Assembly (NCBI RefSeq): GCF_014843845.1
Contig: NZ_JHQS01000059.1
Location: forward strand, 1 to 56,466
Direction: 5' to 3'
Length of the DNA: 56,466 nucleotides
Source: Mesorhizobium amorphae
GTDB taxonomy: Bacteria > Pseudomonadota > Alphaproteobacteria > Rhizobiales > Rhizobiaceae
The position numbers and the translations under genes are program-made. Under the pieces are notes generated by a model. That model saw only the letters and a program-made list of their open reading frames with translations, ran no database searches and was not told the origin of the DNA. Below are positions 34,835 to 43,812 of the stretch, in pieces (position 1 is the first letter of the stretch; each line of letters opens with the position of its first letter).

Positions 34835-36271
34835 TCAGACGTTGAGCAGCAGATACTCCCGCTCCCACGGGCTGATTACTTCCATGAAGGTCTCGAATTC
34901 CGCCCGCTTGATCGCCGCATACGTTGCGGTGAAAGACTTGCCGAGGAGCGCGCCGAGCTCTTCGTCCGCCTCGAACAGGTCGACGGCTTCGAGCAGGCCG
35001 CGTGGCAGGTCGATCTCGTCCTCATTGGCGGTCGTCAGCACCGGCGGCTCGGCCTTGATCTTGTTGGTCATGCCGATCAGCCCGCAGGCCAGCGACGCGG
35101 CCATCGCCAGATAGGGATTGGCGTCCGAGGAGGGGATGCGGTTTTCGACGCGCCGCGCCGCCGGGTCGGAGCGCGGTACACGGAAAGCCGTGGTGCGGTT
35201 GTCATAGCCCCATTTGTTGTTGACCGGCGCCGACGCCGCCTGCGTCAACCGGCGGTAGGAATTGACATAGGGCGCGAACATCACCAGCGCGTTCGGCACA
35301 TGCTTCTGCATGCCGCCGATGAAGTGGAAGAAGGCGTCCGTTTCCGAACCGTCCTCGGCCGAGAAGACGTTGCGGCCGGACTTCTTGTCGATGATCGACT
35401 GGTGGATGTGCATGGCCGAGCCGGGCTGGCCCTGGATCGGCTTGGCCATGAAGGTGGCATAAATCTCATGCTTCAGCGCCGCCTCGCGGATGGTGCGCTT
35501 GAACATGAACACCTGGTCGGCGAGTTCGATCGGGTCGCCATGGCGCAAATTGATCTCGAGCTGACCGGCGCCCTCCTCATGGATCAGCGTGTCGATCTCC
35601 AGGCCCTGGCTCTCAGAGAAATGGTAGATGTCGTCGATCAGCTCGTCGAACTCGTTGACGCCTGCGATCGAATAGCCGGCGCCACCGCCGATCGGCCGCC
35701 CCGAGCGCCCGACCGGCGGCGTCAGCGGATAGTCCGGATCGGGGTTCTTGCGCACCAGGTAGAATTCGATCTCGGGCGCCACCACCGGCTTGAGGCCGCG
35801 TTTGTCATATGCTGCAAGCACGCGCTTCAGCACATTGCGTGGTGTGAACTCGACCGAGCGGCCGTCCTGGTGGACGAGGTCGCAGATCACCGCGGCCGTC
35901 GGGTCCTCTTCCCACGGCACCACGGTCAGTGTCGAAAGATCGGGCATCAACTTGAGGTCGCCGTCGTCCTCCGGATAGTGGAAGCCGTTGCCGTCCTCCG
36001 GGTAACCGCCGGAAATCGTCGTCATGAACACCGCCGAAGGCAGCGCCAGCGAGGTGTTGGAGGTGAACTTCTTCGACGGCATCATCTTGCCGCGGGCGAC
36101 GCCGGCCTGGTCCGGGGTGATGCATTCGATGTCTTCGATGCCGCGCCATTCCAGCCAGGCGCTGACTTCCTTCCAGTTCTTGACGCCACGTTGGTTTTTC
36201 ACAAAGGCAGGCGTACGGACACGTCCTCCGCGGCTCGACGGACGGACTTCCTTTTTCGCAGGCGGCATCAT
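34835..36271 (-). CDS. puuA: Glutamine synthetase family protein, probable gamma-glutamylputrescine synthetase
   Basis: 478 residues. GS fold with the ATP/metal-binding blocks VAPEIEFYLV, EEGAGQLEINLRH, GSAMHIHQSI and RVENRIPSSDANPYLAMAAS. The GlnA adenylylation site and the standard GlnA signature are absent, as in PuuA-type ligases. Predicted to attach glutamate to putrescine with ATP, the first step of the Puu pathway. Directly followed by puuB. The N-terminal 20 residues are basic and look unstructured; ATG at 36268 is also possible. Confidence 0.88.
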   Translation of the reverse strand: MMPPAKKEVRPSSRGGRVRTPAFVKNQRGVKNWKEVSAWLEWRGIEDIECITPDQAGVARGKMMPSKKFTSNTSLALPSAVFMTTISGGYPEDGNGFHYPEDDGDLKLMPDLSTLTVVPWEEDPTAAVICDLVHQDGRSVEFTPRNVLKRVLAAYDKRGLKPVVAPEIEFYLVRKNPDPDYPLTPPVGRSGRPIGGGAGYSIAGVNEFDELIDDIYHFSESQGLEIDTLIHEEGAGQLEINLRHGDPIELADQVFMFKRTIREAALKHEIYATFMAKPIQGQPGSAMHIHQSIIDKKSGRNVFSAEDGSETDAFFHFIGGMQKHVPNALVMFAPYVNSYRRLTQAASAPVNNKWGYDNRTTAFRVPRSDPAARRVENRIPSSDANPYLAMAASLACGLIGMTNKIKAEPPVLTTANEDEIDLPRGLLEAVDLFEADEELGALLGKSFTATYAAIKRAEFETFMEVISPWEREYLLLNV

Positions 36272-36427
36272 TCACCAGATTGGGTTGCGGATTGCCGAGT
36301 ATAGCCGTGGCCGGCGATGGAAGGGAAGGGGAGCCGGTTGCCGTACGCCCGCCAGTTGAAAATCGCTGCAGGCAGCTTAGGTTTTGGCCACCCGCAGACT
36401 CGGGCGGTCCCAGCTGGAAGGCGTCGA

Positions 36428-37147
36428 ATGCAAGACAGGCCAAAACTGACGACAATCGGCTTCGATGCCGACGACACGCTGTGGCAGAACGAGCAGTTCT
36501 TCCGCATGACCGAGAAGCGCTTCGCCGGGCTGCTCTCCGATCATGGCGAGCCGGAACACATTTCGGCAAGATTGCTGGAGGCCGAGAGGCGCAACCTTGG
36601 CGTCTACGGTTTCGGCATCAAGGGGTTCACCCTGTCGATGATCGAGACGGCGATCGAAATCACCGAGGGTCGCGTGCCGGCGCCCGTCATCGCTGAAATC
36701 CTCGCCGCCGGCCGTGAGATGCTGAGCCACCCGATCGAGCCGCTTCCCCATGCGCGCGAGACGGTAGAGAGGCTCGCCGGCGCCTATCGCCTGGTGCTGA
36801 TCACCAAGGGCGATCTCTTCGACCAGGAGCGCAAGCTGGCGCAATCGGGCCTCGGCGATCTGTTCGACGCCGTCGAGATCGTCAGCGACAAGAGCGCCGC
36901 CACCTACACCAGGATCTTCGGTCGCCATGGGGACGGTCCTGAGAAGAGCATGATGGTCGGCAACTCGCTCAAGTCCGATGTGGTGCCGGCCATCGAGGCC
37001 GGCAGCTGGGGCATCCACGTGCCGCATGAATTGACCTGGGTGCTAGAACATGTCGAGCCGCCGTCGGCCGCGCCGCGCTTTCGCCAGATCGCCGATCTCG
37101 GCGAACTGCCCGCTCTGGTGGAGAGCATCACGACACCAGGCCGATGA
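36428..37147 (+). CDS. HAD-superfamily hydrolase
   Basis: 239 residues. Motif I FDADDTLWQN with nucleophile Asp13 and acid Asp15, a helical cap, motif II LITKGDLFDQE, motif III Lys in SDKSAATY and motif IV MVGNSLKSDVVPAIEAG. This is a phosphatase of the YjjG/dehalogenase-like branch; natural substrate not predictable. ATG at 36428 gives a family-typical N-terminus with GGAAGG 7 nt upstream; the frame extends to 36317 but that part overlaps the puuA promoter region. Divergent from puuA. Confidence 0.9.
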   Translation: MQDRPKLTTIGFDADDTLWQNEQFFRMTEKRFAGLLSDHGEPEHISARLLEAERRNLGVYGFGIKGFTLSMIETAIEITEGRVPAPVIAEILAAGREMLSHPIEPLPHARETVERLAGAYRLVLITKGDLFDQERKLAQSGLGDLFDAVEIVSDKSAATYTRIFGRHGDGPEKSMMVGNSLKSDVVPAIEAGSWGIHVPHELTWVLEHVEPPSAAPRFRQIADLGELPALVESITTPGR

Positions 37148-37186
37148 CATCGCGGCCTTTGAACCGGCCGCCGAAAATTCAAACCG

Positions 37187-37666
37187 TCAGCTACGGCACA
37201 ATCCGATCAACCGGTCGATCACCGGTTGTAGCCTTTCGGGTGTGATCGGCTTGGCGACCACGACATCGATCACGCTCGACAGGCCGAGACTCTCGGGCGT
37301 GCCATTCTTGGTTGAAAGCAGGACCACCGAGGGTAGTGCCCTGCCCGAGGTCCGCCGCAGCGCGTCGATGCCGGACAGCAGCCTGTCGCAGTCCTTGTTG
37401 TCGGCTCCCCCGTCCAGCACGATCGCGCCGGGGATAAGGGAACGCAGCGCCTTCGCCGCCGTCTCGGGCGATTCCGAGATCGGCTTGAGCCCGGATTTCT
37501 CGACGATTTTCGAAACCACGACCCGGTTGATCGGTGATTTCCCAACGACGAGCACCTGTGAGAAGTCCGTTACCATCCCGATGCTCGCGCCGCGTTCCGA
37601 CAGATCGAGGTGTTTTACTGTCCTGGTCTCACGATTCAAAGGGGACATGGGCGGGCGGGCACTCAT
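37187..37666 (-). CDS. Degenerate response-regulator receiver-like protein
   Basis: About 159 residues. Residues 36-155 follow the receiver fold: strand VLVVGKSPINRVVVSKIVEK, phosphoacceptor-like Asp85 in AIVLDGG, Ser118 in VVLLS and the switch Lys139 in AKPITPERL. The acidic pair that binds Mg2+ after strand 1 is replaced by Gly42-Lys43, so phosphorylation is doubtful and the domain may be a constitutive or phosphorylation-independent adaptor. No output domain. Start uncertain: ATG at 37666, 37648 or 37576; the longest frame to 37861 would run through a terminator-like hairpin and is unlikely. Convergent with the HAD gene. Confidence 0.72.
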   Translation of the reverse strand: MSARPPMSPLNRETRTVKHLDLSERGASIGMVTDFSQVLVVGKSPINRVVVSKIVEKSGLKPISESPETAAKALRSLIPGAIVLDGGADNKDCDRLLSGIDALRRTSGRALPSVVLLSTKNGTPESLGLSSVIDVVVAKPITPERLQPVIDRLIGLCRS

Positions 37667-37815
37667 CTCTGTTTCAATGCAGGGTTGAAACCTGCGACAC
37701 AAATGGCGTGAGATCAATGCCGGTGTCAAGCTGAAACGGCAGGCATCTACAATATTGCAAGAAAAGCTAAAATTTAGTGCAAGTTCTATTCCTGGCAGTA
37801 GTGCTAGAACGAAAG

Positions 37816-37841
37816 TCGCCCGCGCGTAATCGCGCGGGCGA
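37816..37841 (-). terminator. GC-rich hairpin, probable end of the aceA transcript
   Basis: TCGCCCGCGCG, loop TAAT, CGCGCGGGCGA: 11-bp perfect stem. Read on the minus strand it is followed by CTTTCGTTCT, a weak U-rich tail, and lies 50 nt beyond the stop of the small gene downstream of aceA. A second hairpin sits at 37861-37877. Confidence 0.6.
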
Positions 37842-37860
37842 GACTGCATCCGCCGAAGCA

Positions 37861-37877
37861 CGCTCGCGAAGCGAGCG
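37861..37877 (-). terminator. Second hairpin directly downstream of the 80-residue gene
   Basis: CGCTCGC-GAA-GCGAGCG, perfect 7-bp stem with a 3-base loop, 14 nt beyond the stop of the small gene. In tandem with the 37816-37841 hairpin it may block read-through or protect the mRNA 3' end. No U-tract of its own. Confidence 0.45.
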
Positions 37878-37891
37878 CGCTGAGGATTTGG

Positions 37892-38134
37892 TCAGCCGTG
37901 GCTCTGCTGGGTGACGATCACCGGTATCAGCAGGTCACCCCAATTGCCGTCGCCGCCATGGTGGCGCGCCGAGCGCACGAGCTCGACGGAGACGCCGGCT
38001 TCGACCGCCTTCATGACCGACTGGTTGAGCCTGTGCAAATCATTGGCCAGCATGCGGATGGTCGCCTGCTGGTCGACGCTCATCGTGGTCGACTGTTCTT
38101 CAGCTCGTTCCTTGACGCGGCTTATCGATGCCAT
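37892..38134 (-). CDS. Small conserved-looking protein downstream of aceA, function unknown
   Basis: 80 residues. Good GGAG ribosome site 7 nt before the ATG, 56 nt downstream of aceA on the same strand, and followed by two hairpins, all of which support a real gene co-transcribed with isocitrate lyase. The protein is soluble: a helical N-terminal part (ISRVKERAEEQS, then QQATIRMLANDLHRLNQSVM) and a short C-terminal segment GNWGDLLIPVIVTQQ. I do not recognise the family. It could be a modulator of the glyoxylate shunt, but only position suggests this. Confidence 0.65.
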   Translation of the reverse strand: MASISRVKERAEEQSTTMSVDQQATIRMLANDLHRLNQSVMKAVEAGVSVELVRSARHHGGDGNWGDLLIPVIVTQQSHG

Positions 38135-38190
38135 TGGTCTTCTCCTTGTTCCTTGCCCTCTCGGGCGCTTCCTCTGGTTGTTTTGCCTTG

Positions 38191-39480
<1,290 letters not shown>

Positions 39481-39730
39481 TGGTCACTCCAAATCGTCAG
39501 ATGCTGGTTTTGAAACGCCGCGTCATGATAGGTCCTGCGTCGTTAGTGTGTGTGACATCATTTACATTGCGGCGCGAAACAAGCGAGGAAAAACTGCCAT
39601 TTTGGTCGGAAAATAAGGGAAAATCTGTGTTGTATTTGACTGGTGAGCGCTGTAAATTTGTCACGATTGTAAAATCTGACGCGGGCGCCTCTTGCGCTGA
39701 ACTTGTGTAAATTCCTGTCAAGGACAGTCG
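39481..39730. promoter_or_regulatory. aceA / regulator divergent control region with four TGTAAA-type sites
   Basis: Four copies of TGTAAA occur in 250 bp: reverse strand at 39561-39566, forward at 39651-39656, 39668-39673 and 39706-39711. Extended, they read TGTAAAT-GA-TGTCAC, TGTAAAT-T-TGTCAC, TGTAAAA-TC-TGACG and TGTAAAT-TCC-TGTCA. The shared half-sites suggest operator sites for the adjacent regulator or another acetate-responsive factor. The last copy is 20 nt from the regulator start, fitting autoregulation. Confidence 0.55.
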
Positions 39731-41179
39731 ATGGCTGACCAGAAAATCTTCGCCGGGCCGCGCATCCGCCGCATCCGCAACACCAAGGGCCTGACCCAGA
39801 CGGCGATGGCAGAAGGGCTTGGCATCTCGCCGTCCTATCTCAACCTCATTGAGCGCAACCAGCGGCCGCTGACGGTCCAGCTGATCCTGAGACTGGCATC
39901 CGTCTACAAGGTCGATCCGCATGAATTGCAGGGCGAGGCGAGGGGATCGATATCGGCCTTGAAGGAAGTGTTCGGCGATCCGCTGCTTTCAGGCGAACTG
40001 CCGGGCGACCAGGAATTGATCGAGCTGGCCGAGGCCGCCCCCAACGCCTCGGCCGCGATGATCAAGCTTTTCCGCGCCTATCGCGAGCAGGCCGAGCGGC
40101 TTTCCGATCTCAGCGAACTTCTGGCGCGCGAGGGTCGGGCCACCGCGCTCTCCGGCGCCCGTCTTCCGGTTGACGAAGTGCACGAGATTTTCGAGCGCCG
40201 GCCGAACCACTTTTCCGCGCTCGAGGAGGAGGCCGAGGCCTTCACCGCGCTGCTCGATCCGGGCGACGACCTGTTCGGCGCGCTGAAGGCCTGGCTGAGG
40301 CGCGAATACGGCATTGTGGTCAAGGTGCTGCCGGTCGCCACCATGCCGAACTGGCGCCGCCGCTACGACCGCCACTCGCAGCGCCTGTTCCTGTCCGAGC
40401 GGCTGTCGCCATTCGACCAGTTGCGCGAGGTGGCGATGGAGGCTTGCCTGATCCGCATGACGGTCGCGGTCGCCGGCGAGATTCAAGGCTTGAAGCTGAC
40501 CACCGACGAGGCCCGAAGGCTCGCTCGTTTCGAACTCGGCCGCTATGCCGCCCATGCCTTGATGATGCCCTTTCAGGCCTTTCACTCGGCGGCGGTGCGC
40601 GCCCGCTACGACGTCGACGTTTTGCGCTCGCGCTTCGGCGTGTCCTTCGAACAGGCGGCGAACCGGCTGACCATGCTGCAGCGGCCGGGTGCGCAGGGCG
40701 TCCCGTTCTTCATGCTCGAGGTCGACAACGCCGGCAACCGCTTCCGCAAGGCGGGCAGCCAGGGCTTTCCGCAAAGCCGTTTCGGCGGCGGCTGCCCAAA
40801 GCTTCCCGTCCACGCCGCCTTCACGCTGCCGGGCCAAATCCTTGTCGAGGCGGTGGAGATGCCCGATGGCGCCGAATTCCTCTGCATCGCCCGCACGCTG
40901 GAAGGCCCGCAAGGCTCGTTCTCGGAACGCCCGCGACGCACCGCCCTGCTCCTGGCCTGCGACATCGGCTTTCGCGACGAGATCGTCTATGGCGCGGCCC
41001 TTCCGGGGCCGGCCGCAAGCGGCAAGGCCGGACAGGGCCCCGCCCCGGCCACGCCGGTCGGCCCTGCCTGCCGGCTCTGCGAACGCATCGGCTGCCTCGC
41101 CCGCGCCGAGCCGCCGGTGACACGCCCGCTCGGCCTCGACGAGATGGTGACGGGCCTGAGCGCTTTCGATTTCCAGTGA
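39731..41179 (+). CDS. XRE-family regulator with ImmA/IrrE-like and DUF2083 domains (RamB/ScfR type)
   Basis: 482 residues. HTH at about 8-65 (LTQTAMAEGLGISPSYLNLI, then ERNQRPLTV). The middle (about 155-290) is related to ImmA/IrrE-like domains but lacks an obvious HExxH zinc motif. The C-terminal part ends with a Cys cluster CRLCERIGC typical of the DUF2083 group, of which RamB of actinobacteria represses acetate and glyoxylate genes in response to acyl-CoA state. With aceA divergent, control of isocitrate lyase is the best guess; activation or repression cannot be told. ATG at 39731 follows AAGGAC. Confidence 0.88.
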   Translation: MADQKIFAGPRIRRIRNTKGLTQTAMAEGLGISPSYLNLIERNQRPLTVQLILRLASVYKVDPHELQGEARGSISALKEVFGDPLLSGELPGDQELIELAEAAPNASAAMIKLFRAYREQAERLSDLSELLAREGRATALSGARLPVDEVHEIFERRPNHFSALEEEAEAFTALLDPGDDLFGALKAWLRREYGIVVKVLPVATMPNWRRRYDRHSQRLFLSERLSPFDQLREVAMEACLIRMTVAVAGEIQGLKLTTDEARRLARFELGRYAAHALMMPFQAFHSAAVRARYDVDVLRSRFGVSFEQAANRLTMLQRPGAQGVPFFMLEVDNAGNRFRKAGSQGFPQSRFGGGCPKLPVHAAFTLPGQILVEAVEMPDGAEFLCIARTLEGPQGSFSERPRRTALLLACDIGFRDEIVYGAALPGPAASGKAGQGPAPATPVGPACRLCERIGCLARAEPPVTRPLGLDEMVTGLSAFDFQ

Positions 41180-41326
41180 GGCGGTTCGCGACGGCATTTC
41201 CGTTGTCACAACCGCCGCCATTCGGTGGACCTCGCCCGACCTTCGTCTTTGCCCTACGCAAATGAAGCACGTTTCTGTCGTCCATCGCGCATCGTGCCGT
41301 CCTGAAAATTGCCGACAGTCGCAACC

Positions 41327-42277
41327 ATGACCGATACCGTATCGCCCAGTGCCTCTTCGCCGGTCGCCTCGCCACGCGAGGAACGTATAGGCATGCTTCT
41401 GGTGTTTCTGTCGGCGCTGATGTGGAGTTTTGGCGGCACGATCGCCCGGTTCATCGACATCACCGACAACTGGACGATCGTATTCTGGCGCTCGGCCTGG
41501 GCCGCGGCCTTTCTCATCGCGTTCATGGCCTGGCGCGACGGCTGGCGCGGCATGCTGAAATTGTTTCGCGACATGGGCCTGCCTGGCTTGGCCGTGGCCT
41601 TCTGCTTCGCCATCGCATCGACCTCGTTCATCGTCGCGTTGGCCCACACCACAGTCGCCAACATCCTGTTGATGCAGGCCGGCGTGCCGCTGCTGGCTGC
41701 GCTGCTTGCCTGGCTGCTGTTTCGCGAGCGGGTGACCAGGGCGACCTGGCTGGCAATCGCCGCCGTCATTGCCGGCGTCGCCATCATGGTGTCGGAATCG
41801 CTTGGCGGCACCGTGTCTCCCATCGGCGACGGTCTGGCGCTGCTCATCGCCTGCGTGTTCTCGATCGCCACCGTCATCACCCGGCGCTTCTCCTATGTGC
41901 GCATGACGCCGGCGACCTGCCTTGGCACGATCCTGGCCGGCGCCTTCGCCGCGTCTCAGGCATCGGCATTCGCCGTTTCCAGCCACGACATGGGTCTTCT
42001 GTTTGTCTTTGGCGTCATCAATCTCGGCGTCGGCCTTGTCTTTTTCGCCACCGGCGCCCGACTTGTTCCGGCAGCGATCGCCGCCCTGCTCGGCACGTTC
42101 GAGCCGATCCTTGGTCCGATCTGGGTCTGGCTTGTCCATTCCGAGGTGCCGTCGGCGCGCACCATCATCGGCGGAACGGTCGTCGTCACGGCGCTGCTCG
42201 TTCATATCGGACTCGAGTTTAAGCGTCAGGCGCGACCCGAGCGGCCGGGCGTCACTGGCCTGCCTTCGCCTAATTGA
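41327..42277 (+). CDS. DMT-superfamily (EamA) transporter
   Basis: 316 residues with 10 hydrophobic segments in two EamA repeats: the first begins GMLLVFLSALMWSFGGTIAR and ends in LAIAAVIAGVAIMVS; the second begins GDGLALLIACVFSIATVITR. Inner membrane exporter or importer of small metabolites; substrate unknown. Start ATG at 41327 (MTDTVSPS) is preferred over a TTG at 41309. The potF gene follows after 361 bp, so co-transcription is uncertain. Confidence 0.88.
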   Translation: MTDTVSPSASSPVASPREERIGMLLVFLSALMWSFGGTIARFIDITDNWTIVFWRSAWAAAFLIAFMAWRDGWRGMLKLFRDMGLPGLAVAFCFAIASTSFIVALAHTTVANILLMQAGVPLLAALLAWLLFRERVTRATWLAIAAVIAGVAIMVSESLGGTVSPIGDGLALLIACVFSIATVITRRFSYVRMTPATCLGTILAGAFAASQASAFAVSSHDMGLLFVFGVINLGVGLVFFATGARLVPAAIAALLGTFEPILGPIWVWLVHSEVPSARTIIGGTVVVTALLVHIGLEFKRQARPERPGVTGLPSPN

Positions 42278-42638
42278 TGCGGCATCGATGCGGCGCACGC
42301 GTTTGCCATTGACAATGGTGTTGCGGCGCGGGCAGGTTGCGGCCACGGCAACAACAAGACAGGCGTATCTTGCCAAGTGTCTCCGCCGGTCCGATCGAGA
42401 CCGGACAACATCGTCGTATCCCTGCCCGCGCCGTGGCGAAAGCTTCTGACGGCGGCCAAACGCCCTCAAGATCCTGGCATGGGTACGCGAGCTCTCCATC
42501 CGATCGGACATCGAGCCAGGCCTGCTGCGCCAACTCTGGCCTGCCGCTCTCCGGCAAGCCCAACAATCTGAAACAAAAGCCCGGCCGCGCGGATGTCGCG
42601 ACAGACCGGCAATGGAACACTCACCAAAGGAGAATAGC
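42278..42638 (+). promoter_or_regulatory. Control region upstream of the pot operon
   Basis: 361 bases without a gene. Two dyads are visible: CCATTG-A-CAATGG at 42306-42318, which includes a TTGACA -35-like hexamer, and CCGGTC-N7-GACCGG at 42386-42404. The potF ribosome site AAAGGAG is at 42628-42634. No clear -10 could be assigned. Confidence 0.45.
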
Positions 42639-43736
42639 ATGATCCGCAAAGCGCTCTGGCTTTCGGCGACTTCGGCATTTTTGACACTTTTCACCATAGG
42701 CGGTCATGCCGAGGACCGCGTCGTCAACGTCTTCAACTGGTCCGACTATATCGACAGCTCGATCATCGACGACTTCACCAAGGAGACCGGCATCAAGGTT
42801 GTCTACGACACCTTCGATTCCAACGAGATCCTCGAAACCAAGCTCCTGGCCGGCGGCAGCGGCTATGACGTCGTCGTGCCGAGCGGCAATTTCCTCGCCC
42901 GCCAGATCCAGGCTGGCGTGTTCCAGAAGCTCGACGAGTCGAAGCTGCCGAACATCTCCAACATGTGGGACACCGTTCTGGAACGAACCGCCAAATACGA
43001 CCCCGGCAACGAATATTCGATCAACTACATGTGGGGCACCGTCGGCATCGGCTACAACATCAAGAAGGTGCAGGCCGCGCTCGGCACCGACAAGATCGAC
43101 AGCTGGGACGCGTTCTTCAATCCGGAAAGCCTGGCCAAGCTGAAGGATTGCGGCGTCTACGTGCTGGATTCGCCGGCCGACATCATTCCGGCGGCGCTGA
43201 AATATCTCGGCCTCGATCCGAACAGCACCTCGCCCGACGACATTGCCAAGGCCGAAGAGACACTGCTGAAGATCCGGCCCTACATCAGAAAATTCCATTC
43301 GTCCGAATATATCAACGCGCTTGCCAACGGCGACATCTGCCTGGCGGTCGGCTGGTCGGGCGACGTCTTCCAGGCCCGCAACCGCGCCGTCGAGGCCAAG
43401 CAAGGCGTCGAGATCGGCTATGCCGTGCCGAAGGAAGGCGCCCAGATGTGGTTCGACCAGATGGCGATACCGGCCGATGCGCCGCATGTCGCCGAGGCGC
43501 TCGAGTTCCTCAACTACATGATGAAGCCCGAAGTGATCGCCAAATCATCGAACTATGTGCTGTACGCCAACGGCAACAAGGCCTCGCAGCAGTTCATCGA
43601 CAAGGCGGTGCTCGAAGATCCGGCGATCTATCCGGATGCGGCGACCTTGCAGAAACTGTATACCGTCCAGCCCTACGATCCGAAGACCCAGCGCCTCATC
43701 ACGCGCACCTGGACCAAGATCGTCACCGGTCAGTAG
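42639..43736 (+). CDS. potF: Putrescine/polyamine ABC transporter substrate-binding protein
   Basis: 365 residues. Signal peptide 1-24 (ALWLSATSAFLTLFTIGGHA). Mature start VVNVFNWSDYIDSSIIDDFT is the PotD/PotF hallmark, with GYDVVVPSGNFLARQ, MWGTVGIGYNIKKV and NGDICLAVGWSGDVFQA containing conserved polyamine-site Trp and Asp residues. Delivers putrescine or a related polyamine to the PotGHI complex. A strong AAAGGAG precedes the ATG at 42639. PotF rather than PotD is chosen because puuAB are close by; exact substrate preference is inferred. Confidence 0.93.
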   Translation: MIRKALWLSATSAFLTLFTIGGHAEDRVVNVFNWSDYIDSSIIDDFTKETGIKVVYDTFDSNEILETKLLAGGSGYDVVVPSGNFLARQIQAGVFQKLDESKLPNISNMWDTVLERTAKYDPGNEYSINYMWGTVGIGYNIKKVQAALGTDKIDSWDAFFNPESLAKLKDCGVYVLDSPADIIPAALKYLGLDPNSTSPDDIAKAEETLLKIRPYIRKFHSSEYINALANGDICLAVGWSGDVFQARNRAVEAKQGVEIGYAVPKEGAQMWFDQMAIPADAPHVAEALEFLNYMMKPEVIAKSSNYVLYANGNKASQQFIDKAVLEDPAIYPDAATLQKLYTVQPYDPKTQRLITRTWTKIVTGQ

Positions 43737-43748
43737 GCGATCAGACAC

Positions 43749-43774
43749 GACCCCGGCAGCCAGCTGCCGGGGTC
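43749..43774 (+). promoter_or_regulatory. Strong intercistronic hairpin between potF and potG
   Basis: GACCCCGGCAG, loop CCAG, CTGCCGGGGTC: perfect 11-bp stem 12 nt beyond the potF stop and 39 nt before potG. It lacks a T-tract (AAATCTCTTT follows), so partial termination or mRNA 3' protection is more likely than full termination. This is a common way to make more binding protein than transporter. Confidence 0.75.
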
Positions 43775-43812
43775 AAATCTCTTTCGGGGAACGCAGCAGA
43801 CGGAGTGGGGAT

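Noticed and set aside
34265..36304. 679-codon open frame on the plus strand over puuA
   Set aside because: Antisense shadow of glutamine synthetase family gene; no domain recognisable.
37152..37171. GCGGCC-N8-GGCCGC hairpin between HAD and receiver genes as terminator
   Set aside because: Stem of six with long loop and no T-tract on either strand; too weak to call.
39989..42697. 902-codon open frame on the minus strand across the regulator and DMT genes
   Set aside because: Antisense to two well-supported genes; its product is Arg/His/Asp-rich low-complexity sequence typical of reverse frames in GC-rich DNA.
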